64,000 bases of DNA from Alphaproteobacteria bacterium (GTDB taxonomy: Bacteria > Pseudomonadota > Alphaproteobacteria > Micropepsales > Micropepsaceae), in contig JAFKEU010000011.1 in NCBI GenBank assembly GCA_017308475.1, positions 62,001 to 126,000 of the forward strand, written 5' to 3'. A program made the position numbers and the translations under genes. Position 1 is the stretch's first letter; every line of letters begins with the position of its first letter. Under the pieces are notes generated by a model that had not been told where the DNA came from, did no database searches, and saw nothing but the letters and a program-made list of their open reading frames with translations. Shown here in pieces: positions 57,397 to 64,000 of the stretch.

Positions 57397-57864
57397 GCAC
57401 TTTTTGCGCTGGACCTGATGGTGGTGTGCATCGAAGCGGGACTGGGGATGGATGCCGCCTTTGTCCGGGTCGGGCAGGTGATGACGCGGTCGCACCCCGC
57501 AATCTCGCGCGAGCTGACGCGGCTGTCCGAGGAACTGGCGGCGGGCAAGGGCCGTGCCGAGGCGATGCGCGCCATGGCGACGCGGGCGGGAACCTCCGGC
57601 ATCCGTTCTTTCGTGGCCCTGATCATCCAGAGCGAAATGCTGGGCGCCAGCGTTGCGCAGACGCTGCGTACCTATGCCGCCGAAATGCGCCAGAACCGCT
57701 TTCTCGCGGCCGAGAGGCGGGCGATGCGGATTCCGGTGCTGATGACCTTGCCGCTGGTCGCATGCATCCTGCCGGTGATCGTGACCGCCCTGCTGCTGCC
57801 GGTCATCATCGATGTGATCCGCCACCTGCTGCCGGCGCTGGCCGGCGCGCAGGGAGGCGGCTGA
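57397..57864 (+). pseudogene. tadC: TadC (type II secretion F-domain) 3' fragment
   Basis: The frame from about 57397 reads ALFALDLMVVCIEAGLGMDA, SHPAISRELTRLSEELAAGK and SFVALIIQSEMLGASVAQTL, then two C-terminal helices (MTLPLVACILPVIVTALLL). This is the C-terminal half of a TadC inner-membrane platform protein, normally about 310-330 residues; here about 155 remain, and the first half, including its two helices, is missing. An ATG at 57418 could still be used, but the product would lack half of the protein. It is coupled to the next gene (TGATG). Confidence 0.8.
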
Positions 57865-58388
57865 TGCGCAAGGCTCTGCGCATATTGATGCTACCGCTGC
57901 TGCTGGGCCTCGCCGCCTGCGCCGGCGTGCCCGAACCCGCGCCGCCGCTGCGGATGCAGAGCACGGCGCCGCCGGTCGGCATCTATTATCAGGGCGCGGT
58001 CAAGGCGATCTTGCGGCGCGATTATGCGACGGCGCTGGACTATCTTCAGGCCGCGCGCGCCGCCGATCCGCAGGACGTGCCGACGCTGAACGCCTTTGGC
58101 GTGGTCTATGACAAACTGGGCCGCTTCGACCTCTCCAGGCGCTATTATGCCCAGGCGGTGGCGCGCGATCCCAGTTCGCGGGTGGTCGCGGCCAATATGG
58201 TCTATTCGCGCATGCTGGAGGCGACGGAGGATGGCGGGTTGCCGCCGCCGGAGGCCGCGCCAGGGCCAACGCAGACTGTCGTGACGATCCCCGCCATGCC
58301 GGTACCGGAGCCGGAACTGCCGAAGATCAGGATCGCGCAGCTGGAACCGGCGCCCCCCCGCCCGGCCCCCGGAGATCGCGCCGGCTGA
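57864..58388 (+). CDS. TadD-like TPR lipoprotein, truncated by frameshift
   Basis: 174 residues with a lipoprotein signal (LLLGLAACAG, acylated Cys at about 19) and TPR units (AILRRDYATALDYLQAARAA, LNAFGVVYDKLGRFDLSRRY, YAQAVARDPSSR). TadD is the outer-membrane-associated assembly lipoprotein of Tad pili. The Pro-rich tail stops at TGA 58386-58388, but removing one base from the C7 run at 58353-58359 would join it to a further 100 residues in the next frame. So the gene is either broken, phase-variable or wrongly sequenced at this run. Confidence 0.75.
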   Translation: MRKALRILMLPLLLGLAACAGVPEPAPPLRMQSTAPPVGIYYQGAVKAILRRDYATALDYLQAARAADPQDVPTLNAFGVVYDKLGRFDLSRRYYAQAVARDPSSRVVAANMVYSRMLEATEDGGLPPPEAAPGPTQTVVTIPAMPVPEPELPKIRIAQLEPAPPRPAPGDRAG

Positions 58389-58551
58389 CGCCCAGCCGCC
58401 GGTGATCGCACCAGCTGACGCCCAGCCGCCGGCGATCGCACCGGCTCATATCCAGCCGGAGGCCATCGCGTCGGCCGATTTCCAGCCGGCCGTTTTCGCG
58501 CCGGCCGAAATCCAGCCGGCGGTGATCATGCAGGCCGATTTCCAGTCGGTG
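58372..58551 (+). repeat. Six tandem 30-bp repeats (ten-residue units)
   Basis: Units start at 58372, 58402, 58432, 58462, 58492 and 58522. Each encodes a variant of the pattern x-I-A-x-A-D-x-Q-P-x (for example VIAPADAQPP, AIASADFQPA read across units). The reading frame is that of the 58402 segment. The first two units are nearly identical, later ones have diverged, and the period is exactly 30 bases. Confidence 0.85.
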
Positions 58552-58698
58552 GATGAGGCGCAGCCGGTCTGTGCTTCGCCGTCCGGGCCCACGGCCCTTG
58601 GGCGGGTGGTGCGTTTTCTGGGCCGTGTTCTTGATCTTGACGACGGGAACGAAACGCCCGCCGCGCCGTCATGTCCGCAACAGTTTGCGCAATTGTGA
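58402..58698 (+). pseudogene. Frame-shifted C-terminal extension of the TadD-like protein
   Basis: An open frame from GTG 58402 through the tandem repeats to TGA 58696-58698. After the repeats it reads VDEAQPVCASPSGPTALGRV followed by VRFLGRVLDLDDGNETPAAP. It has no ribosome binding site and begins inside a repeat, so it is best explained as the former C-terminus of the 57864 gene. In the joined version the sequence would run LEPAPPARPPEIAPADAQPP. Confidence 0.65.
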
Positions 58699-58711
58699 GG
58701 AGATAACTGCG

Positions 58712-59602
58712 ATGCGTCGATGGTCTGGACTGGGAATTGTTCCGGCGATTGTTCTGGCGGTCAGCGTGGCGCTGTCGCCCATGTCGGCTGCGCCCGCCCT
58801 GGCGGATACTTCCGGGGCGACAGCCGGGACGGTCGCCAATGTCCAGCGGGCGCTGGATGAAGGGCGTTATCTCGATGCCGGCCGCATGCTGGACGGGGCC
58901 ATCCTCGGCGGCGGCGATGATCCGCGGCTCATGCTGCTGACGGGCGAGCTGGCGCTGGCGCGCGGCGCCTATAGCGATGCGTTGGTCCGCTTCCGCCGGG
59001 TCGAGGGGATCGAGGCGGTCAGGGCGCGCGCCCTAGAGGGCGAGGGACTTGTCCTGTCGATACAGGGCCAGCCGGATGCGGCGATCACGGCGCTGAATGC
59101 CGCGGTCGCGCTGGATCCCAATTCCTGGCGCAGCTGGAACGGGCTGGGGGCGGAGTTTGACCGCCGCCGCGACTGGCAGAAGGCGGACATGGCCTACGCC
59201 AATGCGCTGGCCCACTCCGCCCGGTCGCCGCAAATTCTCAACAACCGCGGCTTCTCGTATCTGTCGCGGGGCGAGCCGGACAAGGCGATCGCCGATTTCG
59301 TCGCGGCATTGGATGCCAGGCCGGACATGCAGGTGGCGCGCAACAATCTGCGGCTTGCCATCGCCATGAAGGGCGATTATCGGCGCGCTGTGGCCGGCAT
59401 CTCGCGTGATCCCGCCGCCGACCTGAACAATGCCGGCTTTGCGGCGATACTGCGCGGCGACTATGCCCATGCCAGGTCGCTGCTGGGCGATGCGATCAAG
59501 GCCCGGAACGAATATTATGCCTTGGCCGCCGCCAATCTTCAGATGGTCAATACACTGGACCGCGGTGGGGAGCAGGACAGCGGCCGTGCCGCCCGCCAGT
59601 GA
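58712..59602 (+). CDS. Secreted TPR protein (TadD-like)
   Basis: A 296-residue protein with a signal peptide (VPAIVLAVSVALSPMSAAPA, cleaved near ALA-D) and about six TPR units: RALDEGRYLDAGRMLDGAI, GELALARGAYSDALVRFRRV, LSIQGQPDAAITALNAAVAL, EFDRRRDWQKADMAYANALA and ILNNRGFSYLSRGEPDKAIA. Tad loci often hold two such TPR proteins. It follows GTGAGGAGATAACTGCG (a good ribosome binding site) and overlaps the prepilin peptidase start. Confidence 0.85.
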   Translation: MRRWSGLGIVPAIVLAVSVALSPMSAAPALADTSGATAGTVANVQRALDEGRYLDAGRMLDGAILGGGDDPRLMLLTGELALARGAYSDALVRFRRVEGIEAVRARALEGEGLVLSIQGQPDAAITALNAAVALDPNSWRSWNGLGAEFDRRRDWQKADMAYANALAHSARSPQILNNRGFSYLSRGEPDKAIADFVAALDARPDMQVARNNLRLAIAMKGDYRRAVAGISRDPAADLNNAGFAAILRGDYAHARSLLGDAIKARNEYYALAAANLQMVNTLDRGGEQDSGRAARQ

Positions 59603-60056
59603 GCTGGCAGCCGGCGTCATAGTTGTCCTGTGCAGCGCCGTGTTGATGCTCGCGGCAGCCAGCGACATCTGCGATCGCAAGATTCCCAACAGGTTGGTCC
59701 TGGCGGTGCTGCTGCTGTTCGTTCTGTGGCGGATGACCGGCCCTGCCACGCCCCTGCCGGACAGCCTGCTGGCGGGCGGGATCGTCCTGGCGGTCGGCTT
59801 TCCCCTGTTCGTGCTGCGCATTATCGGTGCGGGAGATACCAAGCTCGCCGCTGCAACCGCGCTGTTCGCCGGCCTTGCGCGGCTCAGCCACTTCGTTCTG
59901 GCGATGAGCCTGGTTGGCGGCGCACTTGCGATCCTTGCGCTTGGGGCAAGATATCTGCGCAAGCTGCGCGGCGGTGGGGAAACGGCAACGGACGATGTGC
60001 CTTATGGCGTGGCGATCGCCATTGCGGGCATCGTCGCCGCGGTGACGCCGGGCTGA
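59586..60056 (+). CDS. cpaA: CpaA/TadV-type prepilin peptidase (A24 family)
   Basis: An inner-membrane aspartyl peptidase that matures Flp prepilins. From GTG 59586, inside the end of the TPR gene, it has 156 residues and about five helices. Both catalytic motifs are present: ASDICDRKIPNRL (first Asp) and IIGAGDTKLAAATALF (GxGDxK, second Asp). There is no N-methylase domain, as usual for CpaA. The Flp pilin and the other assembly genes (cpaB, C, E, F, tadB) are not in the window. Confidence 0.88.
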   Translation: MPPASELAAGVIVVLCSAVLMLAAASDICDRKIPNRLVLAVLLLFVLWRMTGPATPLPDSLLAGGIVLAVGFPLFVLRIIGAGDTKLAAATALFAGLARLSHFVLAMSLVGGALAILALGARYLRKLRGGGETATDDVPYGVAIAIAGIVAAVTPG

Positions 60057-60163
60057 GACGTTCCGTCGCCGGTCCGTGACTTCTTACCTTTTTATACAGA
60101 TAAGCGCGGACGTTTCATATCCTGTTCCTTGGCGTCGGGCTCAGGGGGCCCTGGAGAGGAAAT

Positions 60164-61012
60164 ATGCTTTCGAGTCTGAAGCGATTTTACAAGGGCTGGC
60201 GCTGGCGGCTCCTGACCATCAAGAATGCCCTCGCCATATGGTCCGCGCAGACCCTGCAGGTGCGCAACCGGCTCGACCTGGAAATGCTGGAATGCCTGTC
60301 GCCCATCGACCGCTATGTGGTCTACAGCGGGGTTCTGAGCAACCGGGCACTGTTCGATCCGTCCTATGCGGGCTGGCGCCTGGCGCGCCTCAACAAGATG
60401 CTGGAAATCTACGGCATCGATTATTTCAGGGGCCGCAAGGTGCTGGAGCTGGGCGCCGGGCATGGCGACATCGGCGCTTTCCTGGCCGACCTTGGCGCCG
60501 ATGTGCTGTGCCTGGAAGGCCGCATCCAGAACGTCAACTTTGCTCGCCTCAAGCACCGCAAGGTGAGCGGCGTGCGTTTCGAGCGGTTCAACCTGGAAGA
60601 GGATTTTTCGCGCTTCGGCCGCTTCGACCTGATCGTGCATTTCGGGCTGCTCTATCACCTGCGTCATGTCGACGACAATCTGAAATGCTGTTTCTCCATG
60701 ACCGACGATGTGGTGATGGAGACGGCGGTGCTGGACGCTACCGATCCCCAGCGCATCGTCTATTGCGATGAACGCAAGGATGTCGAGGAAGAGGCACTGG
60801 ACGGCACCGGCAGCCGGCCTTCGCCCTTCTACGTGGAACGGATCGCGGGCGAGAGCGGCTTTACCGTCCAGCGCTATTTCAGCCCCGACCTGAATTCAGG
60901 CGATTATTTCTATTACGACTGGAAGCACTTGAACAACGAGCGCGGCGCGGGAAGCGGCGACTTCCGGCTGCGCCGCTTCTGGCGGTTCCAGCGGGCCGGT
61001 CGCGCAAACTAG
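60164..61012 (+). CDS. Class I SAM-dependent methyltransferase
   Basis: A 282-residue protein. Motif I is KVLELGAGHGDIGAFLADLG (about residues 91-110), followed by the acidic end of strand 2 (VLCLEGR) and FDLIVHFGLLYHLRHVDDNL, typical of methyltransferases acting on sugars or small molecules. The first 85 residues are helical and basic. It precedes the exopolysaccharide genes, so it may modify a glycan; this is context only. The ATG follows GAGAGGAAAT. Confidence 0.85.
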   Translation: MLSSLKRFYKGWRWRLLTIKNALAIWSAQTLQVRNRLDLEMLECLSPIDRYVVYSGVLSNRALFDPSYAGWRLARLNKMLEIYGIDYFRGRKVLELGAGHGDIGAFLADLGADVLCLEGRIQNVNFARLKHRKVSGVRFERFNLEEDFSRFGRFDLIVHFGLLYHLRHVDDNLKCCFSMTDDVVMETAVLDATDPQRIVYCDERKDVEEEALDGTGSRPSPFYVERIAGESGFTVQRYFSPDLNSGDYFYYDWKHLNNERGAGSGDFRLRRFWRFQRAGRAN

Positions 61013-61013
61013 T

Positions 61014-61570
61014 CCGCCGCGCGCCTGCTGCGCAGCATCGCGCGCCTGTCCACGCAGGCGGTAGAAGAGATCATGGGCATGGCCGGCAACGCTCGCCGGC
61101 CATGCCAGGTCGCGCAGCGCGATTTCCTGGTCGCGCCAGAATTTCTCGCATTCCTCATCGCCGATGCCGAAATCGAAATGGCGCAGGCCCGAATCCACCG
61201 CCCAGCGCAGCAGCAGCTGCAGATGACCGCAGGAATAGCGCGCCCACGGGCCCTGGGCGCGCTCGCCCGGAAGGCGCAGGTTGCTGACCGCCGCCTGTAC
61301 GATCTTGTGTTTGTTCTTCTCCCGCATCACGGCCTGCCAGTCGCGCGGCAAGTTTATGACATGGCGGGCGGTGTGGTGGCTCGCGCCGCCCGCCCAGCCA
61401 CAGCGGGTTGGCCGCGCCCTTAACCATGGCGGGAATTTTTTCAGTTCCAGGCGGTTGTGGCGGGGCAGGGCATTTCGGATGCGCCGCCACAGCATAGCGT
61501 GCGCCAGCGGCACCGTGCCCAATGGCTCAAACAGGAGGGGCGCATTGTAATTGCACACTGCCCCATTCAT
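61014..61570 (-). pseudogene. CelD/BcsL-type GNAT acetyltransferase remnant
   Basis: The frame keeps pieces of a CelD-like domain: GAVCNYNAPLLFE, PRHNRLELKKFPPWL, LPRDWQAVMREKNKHKI and the C-terminal GLRHFDFGIGDEECEKFWRD with ALRDLAWP. The family usually has about 350-400 residues; the N-terminal 100 or more and a block between KNKHKI and LRLPGERAQGPW seem missing. The frame also runs past the expected end into the antisense of the methyltransferase gene; another frame would close with LRSRRAAD and a stop near 61012. Such enzymes act in exopolysaccharide loci. Confidence 0.6.
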
Positions 61571-61847
61571 GAAATTCAGCAGGCGAAGGCCCCGTCCGTT
61601 CGGCGGCCGAAGGGCAAAAAGGCTGCAAAAACGGGCTCTCTGTCAATGTCCCGGCGGCGCTGTCATGCACCGTCACATCCAGGGCAGCGGTGCTGCGCGT
61701 CAGGATGATCGCCGGCGTCGTGACGTTTTGACAAATTATAGCCCCACAATGTGGCGCCGCAGTGCCGCGAGACTGTATCGGATTGGACTGTCAAACCGGC
61801 CTCGCGCATCTAGGCTTGCGTCAACTGGAAATAATGAAGAGGCCACA
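61571..61847. promoter_or_regulatory. Upstream region of the exopolysaccharide operon
   Basis: No gene is supported here. The stretch contains repeated TGTCA/TGACA motifs: TGTCA at 61641, 61661 and 61789, TGACG at 61721 and TTGACA at 61728-61733, besides the small inverted repeat CGTCGTGACG at 61716-61725. They may be regulator half-sites. I cannot name a -10 element at proper distance from TTGACA. Confidence 0.35.
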
Positions 61848-62468
61848 ATGGGCAAGTTGGGAATGGTGAAGCTGATGGCGGTTGCGCCATTTCTGCTGTT
61901 GGCACCGGCAAATGCCGCCACCGCGGTTCCGGCGGCCCCGTCCGCCCCCGCCATGACGGCACCGACCTATCTGATCGGAGCCGGAGATGAACTCAGAGTT
62001 TTTGTATGGAAGAATCCGGATCTGTCCGTCGATGTGCCGGTGCGTCCGGACGGCAAGATTTCCACGCCGCTGGTGCCCGACGTTCAGGCTCAGGGCAAGA
62101 CACCTACCGAACTGGCCAAGGATCTGCGCGCGGCGCTTTCTGCCTATGTGCAGGATCCGGTGGTGACGGTGCTGGTGCGCAGCTTCGCGGCGCCGCAGAG
62201 CGCATCTTCCATCCGGGTGATCGGCGCGGCGGTGACGCCCAAATCGATCGCCTACCATGAAGGGATCACCGCCCTGGACGTTCTGATCGAAGTGGGCGGC
62301 CTCAACACCTTTGCCGCCGGCAACGACGCCGAACTGATCAGAACGGAGCAGGGCAAGTCGCGAACCTATCAACTCCATCTGGCGAATCTGCTGAAGGGCG
62401 GTGACATGGCTTCGAACATGAAGCTCATGCCTGGCGACGTGATTCGCATTCCCGAACGCTGGTTCTAG
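61848..62468 (+). CDS. Polysaccharide export outer-membrane protein (Wza/XrtA-system type)
   Basis: A 206-residue protein with a signal peptide (MGKLGMVKLMAVAPFLLLAP, then ANAATA). The polysaccharide biosynthesis/export domain covers about 38-120 (YLIGAGDELRVFVWKNPDLS, VPVRPDGKISTPLVPDVQAQ), followed by a SLBB-like domain (IRVIGAAVTPKSIAYHEGIT, LMPGDVIRIPERWF). There is no lipobox Cys. The small size and neighbourhood fit the export protein of exosortase (XrtA)-linked loci. It is preceded by GAAGAGGCCACA. Confidence 0.88.
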   Translation: MGKLGMVKLMAVAPFLLLAPANAATAVPAAPSAPAMTAPTYLIGAGDELRVFVWKNPDLSVDVPVRPDGKISTPLVPDVQAQGKTPTELAKDLRAALSAYVQDPVVTVLVRSFAAPQSASSIRVIGAAVTPKSIAYHEGITALDVLIEVGGLNTFAAGNDAELIRTEQGKSRTYQLHLANLLKGGDMASNMKLMPGDVIRIPERWF

Positions 62469-62528
62469 GCACTCTGCGCGTCCGGACTTGGTTGCCGGTC
62501 TTCCCGCAAGTTCTCATCAGGATTATTC

Positions 62529-63965
62529 ATGGCTGGCAACATCCTAAGTCTTCTTCACGATCAGGTACGCCGCATCTGGCTTTATCGTTGGCTGATCGTC
62601 CTGGCGGCGGTTCCGCTGTTCGCGGGAGCGGCGTTCTTCATCATGCGCATGCCGAAGATCTATGAATCCACCGCCCAGATATATGTGGACAAGCAGACCG
62701 CGGTAGCGGCCGCGACCGAGCATGTGTCGCTGGTGGGCGGCAATTTCGGCAGTGGTTACGTGATCCAGAAGACCCTGCTCAACGACAACAACCTGCATGC
62801 GCTGCTGTTCCGCATCAATCCGGCTGCGCGCAATCTGGACCGCGGCGACCTTGCCAATGCCACCGCCGCGCTGCGCGGGCGCATCAAGATCGATCCCGAC
62901 CAGGGCGACGGCTTTTTCCAGATTCATTATATGGACACCGACCCGGTGCGCGCGCGTGATGTGGTCCAGATGCTGCTGGACGGCTTCATCAATGCCAACC
63001 TGGCGCGTAACCGCGTTGAGCTCGAAAATGCCGTGGCATTCCTAAACCGGCAGATCGCATCCTATGCAAGCAAGTTGAATGACGCCGAAAAGACCCTTGC
63101 CAAGTTCCGCGCCGCCCATCCGAACATTGTCGATGCGCGCAATCCCGCCGTGGTCGCCAGCGCGGCGTCTGCGGTGGCCAGCGCCCGCGCCGCCTATGAA
63201 GCGGCGCTGGCGCGGCCGTCGCGGGGCAGCAGCGGGGAAGACGGGCAGATCGCGGCCCTCCGCGCACACATCGCCGAACTGCGTGCCCGCTTCACCGACC
63301 AGTATCCAGATGTGGTAGCGGAGCAGCATCGGCTGGATACCCTGCTGGCTGCACGCGCGGCGGCGCCGCCGCCGGCGGTAAGCGAAAACGCGGTAGCCGA
63401 GGCGCGTGGCCAACTGGATGCCGCGGAAGCCCGGCTGCAAAATGCCGAACGCAGCACGACTGGCACGGCGCTGGACGCCCAGTGGGCCGACCTCAAGAAC
63501 AATGCCGATATCCTGCGCAACAATCGGCAGGAGCTGATGGGCCGGCGGGAAGCGGCCCAGATGTCGCTGGCTCTCTATAGCGATCGTTCCTCCGGCAAGT
63601 ATCAGATAACCAGCGCCCCCATCGTGCCGCCGCTGCCGGTGGGCCCGAACCGGGGCCTCTATCTGATGCTGGCGGCCGGGATTGCGCTGGCCGCCGGCAT
63701 CGGCGCGGCCTATCTGCGCGCGGCCATCAACGGCATCTTCGTGGCGCCGCGCGAACTGGAGGAGACCTTCGGACTTCCCGTCGCGGGCACCGTCTCGCTG
63801 GAGCGGGCCTGGCAGACCACGGGTGGGCGCGCGATCGCCAGCGTCCGCCACATGGTCGCGGTAGTCCTGCTGGCAATTGCGGGCCTGTCAGCCCTTGTCT
63901 CCCCCTTCGTTTCCGACGGTCATGGGCGTGAAGCCCGCGTGCCAGCGGACCAGTATCGGATCTAG
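62529..63965 (+). CDS. Polysaccharide chain-length determinant / Wzz-type protein (XrtA-system)
   Basis: A 478-residue inner-membrane protein. The Wzz domain starts with a helix at about 18-38 (WLIVLAAVPLFAGAAFFIM) and the family pattern MPKIYESTAQIYVDKQTAV. A long periplasmic coiled coil follows (about 160-345, LNDAEKTLAKFRAAHP, IAALRAHIAELRARFTDQYP). Then come PxxP residues (IVPPLPVGPNRGLYLML) and a second helix (about 375-395), with a third hydrophobic segment near 440-460. No kinase domain is attached. It controls polymer length with the export protein upstream. Confidence 0.88.
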   Translation: MAGNILSLLHDQVRRIWLYRWLIVLAAVPLFAGAAFFIMRMPKIYESTAQIYVDKQTAVAAATEHVSLVGGNFGSGYVIQKTLLNDNNLHALLFRINPAARNLDRGDLANATAALRGRIKIDPDQGDGFFQIHYMDTDPVRARDVVQMLLDGFINANLARNRVELENAVAFLNRQIASYASKLNDAEKTLAKFRAAHPNIVDARNPAVVASAASAVASARAAYEAALARPSRGSSGEDGQIAALRAHIAELRARFTDQYPDVVAEQHRLDTLLAARAAAPPPAVSENAVAEARGQLDAAEARLQNAERSTTGTALDAQWADLKNNADILRNNRQELMGRREAAQMSLALYSDRSSGKYQITSAPIVPPLPVGPNRGLYLMLAAGIALAAGIGAAYLRAAINGIFVAPRELEETFGLPVAGTVSLERAWQTTGGRAIASVRHMVAVVLLAIAGLSALVSPFVSDGHGREARVPADQYRI

Positions 63966-63969
63966 CATC

Positions 63970-64000
63970 ATGAACAGTCCCGTGACCTTTTCCGTAATGA
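63970..64000 (+). CDS. Start of the next gene of the exopolysaccharide operon (cut by window end)
   Basis: ATG 63970 lies four bases after the chain-length gene and is open to the window end; only MNSPVTFSVM is visible. In related loci the next gene is often a tyrosine autokinase, but ten residues cannot show it. Confidence 0.4.
   Translation, partial: MNSPVTFSVM

Noticed and set aside
57418..57864. A complete small T2SF-domain gene
   Set aside because: The product lacks the first half of TadC, similarity begins before the ATG without a start codon, and no ribosome binding site fits, so a fragment is the better reading.
58372..58551. CRISPR-like array
   Set aside because: Units are contiguous 30-bp coding repeats with codon-wise divergence and no spacers.
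60896..61013. C-terminal 37 residues of the CelD-like frame
   Set aside because: They are antisense to the end of the methyltransferase gene and follow an apparent frame loss after RLRGQAR.

Overview
The window is a GC-rich chromosomal segment of an alphaproteobacterium. The evidence is gene order: nuoH-N, birA, coaX, rnj and DUF1467; proS, lolE, lolD and dnaE; the rpsB-to-lpxB run; gltA, gltX, comEC and lexA; trpG-D-C; an alphaproteobacterial SOS box (GTTC-N7-GTTC) in front of lexA; and tad and exosortase-type exopolysaccharide genes at the end. A member of the Micropepsales/Rhizomicrobium neighbourhood would fit, but I cannot fix the genus by eye.

Layout. 1-10635 is one tightly coupled plus-strand operon: the 3' part of the complex I genes (nuoH partial, I, J, K, L, M, N), then biotin ligase, type III pantothenate kinase, RNase J and a DUF1467 membrane protein. 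10632-12240 is accessory: an NCS2 purine permease reduced to its two ends, a terminator, a small secreted protein and a 48-residue membrane peptide. 12230-26172 carries proS (archaeal/eukaryotic type), an MFS exporter, a serine hydrolase, lolE/lolD, an ArsR regulator with three tandem AHSA1/SRPBCC genes under a 30-bp palindrome, dnaE, an aminotransferase and a GT87 glycosyltransferase.

26373-41183 is the conserved envelope supercluster: rpsB, tsf, pyrH, frr, uppS, cdsA, dxr, rseP, bamA, ompH/skp, lpxD, fabZ, lpxA, lpxI, lpxB. It links translation, isoprenoid and lipid carrier synthesis, phospholipid precursor supply, outer-membrane protein assembly and lipid A synthesis, and ends at a terminator. 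41641-52924 is mostly on the minus strand: a GntR regulator, gltA, gltX, (comEC on plus), lexA with its SOS box, a small secreted protein, an HTH protein coupled to trpC, trpD, trpG, a small conserved-looking protein and a Crp/Fnr regulator. The moaC-moeA pair often found between trpC and lexA in alphaproteobacteria is not here.

52925-57236 is the most unusual part. It holds a low-complexity Asn/Thr/Ser/Gly-rich secreted protein, a small secreted protein, a Sec-exported C39 cysteine peptidase, a membrane-anchored SPOR-domain protein and, facing them, an outer-membrane protein with a coiled coil followed by a predicted beta-barrel. The layout resembles a Fap-type functional amyloid export locus. 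Two of the proteins carry an internal double-glycine motif of the kind C39 peptidases cut, and three share an Asn-Thr-(Gly/Ala) C-terminal motif. 57397-60056 is a decayed or partial Tad pilus locus: the 3' end of tadC, a TadD-like lipoprotein broken at a C7 run, a second TPR protein and a CpaA prepilin peptidase. 60164-64000 holds a methyltransferase, a CelD/BcsL-type acetyltransferase remnant and the start of an exopolysaccharide operon (Wza-like export protein, chain-length protein, next gene cut by the window end). I found no rRNA, tRNA, CRISPR array or insertion sequence.
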